A DNA stretch of 42,517 nt from assembly GCA_009784725.1 (NCBI GenBank), contig WQXS01000017.1, positions 1-42,517 on the forward strand, written 5' to 3'. Shown here one piece after another: positions 42,047-42,517 of the stretch (the first letter of the stretch is position 1; each line of letters starts with the position of its first letter). The notes beneath the pieces are model-generated. The model saw only the letters and a program-made list of their open reading frames with translations. It made no database searches and was not told the DNA's origin. The DNA is from Oscillospiraceae bacterium. Lineage in GTDB: Bacteria; Bacillota; Clostridia; Oscillospirales; Oscillospiraceae. A program made the translations under genes and the position numbers.

Positions 42047-42517
42047 ATGCTTAAATTACAGAAAGATGGATATTTTCGAGAGACATTTTATTTTAACAGC
42101 AAACAATATTCTGCAAGAGGAAAAACAGAAAAAGAGGCTATTAAAAAGGCTCATGAGAAAAAGAAAGCTCTTGAGCGTGGCGATATTGGTATAAGTAATA
42201 ATATGACTGTGAGGTCATGGGCTTATGAGTGGCTTGATACTTTCAAAAAAGGCACAATAGTTGATAAGAGCTATAAGCGTTATAAAGCGCATATTGACAA
42301 TGTTATTTTACCGGTTATTGGTAATATGCGAATTAGAGATGTACGGGATGTGCATCTTCAAAAGATATTAAACTTGCGTAAAGGGTATTCAAAATCAGAT
42401 ACAAAGAAAATACTATTTACTATCCAAGCGATGTTTAAACAAGCCCGATTAAGTCGCCTAATTCAATATGATCCGGCAGAAGGCACATTAAAAATGCCGC
42501 TCACAACTCAAGGCAAG
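42047..42517 (+). CDS. Tyrosine integrase, N-terminal part (cut by window end)
   Basis: AAAGGAGG lies 8 nt before the ATG at 42047. The visible 157 residues contain an N-terminal AP2-like arm-binding segment (GYFRETFYFNSKQYSARGKT) and a core-binding SAM-like domain (TVRSWAYEWLDTF through VILPVIGNMRIRDV to ILFTIQAMFKQARLSRL). This is the architecture of Tn916-type and phage integrases. The catalytic domain lies beyond the window. An integrase C-terminus of the same general family, next to a tRNA-Trp fragment, is present at 547-690. Confidence 0.85.
   Translation, partial: MLKLQKDGYFRETFYFNSKQYSARGKTEKEAIKKAHEKKKALERGDIGISNNMTVRSWAYEWLDTFKKGTIVDKSYKRYKAHIDNVILPVIGNMRIRDVRDVHLQKILNLRKGYSKSDTKKILFTIQAMFKQARLSRLIQYDPAEGTLKMPLTTQGK

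Overview
The window looks like an accessory region from a low-GC Bacillota genome, probably a gut Clostridia-type anaerobe. The evidence is AT-rich DNA with strong AGGAGG ribosome binding sites, a Bacillota-type (T7SSb) type VII secretion locus, a clostridial-type agr peptide quorum-sensing system, radical-SAM and pyruvoyl enzymes, and a small MobQ-family mobilizable element. No housekeeping gene fixes the species. Almost everything between 0.9 and 40.7 kb is read on the minus strand.

Left edge (1-2.9 kb). The tail of a TIM-barrel sugar isomerase-like gene is followed by mobile-element debris: a relaxase C-terminus fused at about 546/547 to an integrase C-terminus, which runs into the 5' half of a tRNA-Trp gene. 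Next comes a broken ATP-binding (AlbA_2/RecG-like) gene. Its upstream end is joined to a copy of the first ~55 codons of the large RHS toxin gene found 19 kb away.

Metabolic/conflict island (3-14.8 kb, minus). One promoter at 14.75 kb leads into an XRE regulator, two radical SAM enzymes, an iron-sulfur/flavin reductase-like protein, a 136-aa unknown, a 979-aa TPR-containing protein, a two-segment membrane protein, a pyruvoyl-dependent arginine decarboxylase homologue and an MTHFR-C/MetV-like protein. A second promoter drives a 948-aa protein with a zincin motif. Two small overlapping ORFs and a terminator follow. I do not recognise this gene combination as a described system.

Type VII secretion and quorum sensing (15-37 kb, minus). 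The order is agrA, agrC, promoter, agrB, agrD, WXG100, EssA-like, YukD, EssB, EssC, two small helical partner proteins, an LXG-like effector, a lipoprotein (possible immunity), EsaA/Pip-like, an RHS toxin with a new C-terminal domain, and a small membrane protein (possible immunity). The only promoter I see for the secretion genes lies between agrC and agrB and has two direct repeats of the LytTR (AgrA) type. The secretion system, its toxins and the signalling peptide would therefore be one quorum-controlled transcription unit. Three more promoters with exactly the same geometry (repeat, 13 nt, repeat, 9 nt, -10) lie at 2.9, 37.7 and 39.1 kb. The second of these faces agrA across a stop-interrupted recombinase gene. 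The others face the RHS N-terminal remnant and a multi-pass membrane protein.

Right edge (39-42.5 kb). An apparently intact mobilizable element carries a MobA/MobL relaxase, a recognisable oriT with an RSF1010-like nick core, a small DNA-binding protein, an XRE regulator and the start of a tyrosine integrase cut by the window end. The debris at the left edge has the same gene order, so the secretion/agr region may sit between two related elements that target tRNA-Trp.
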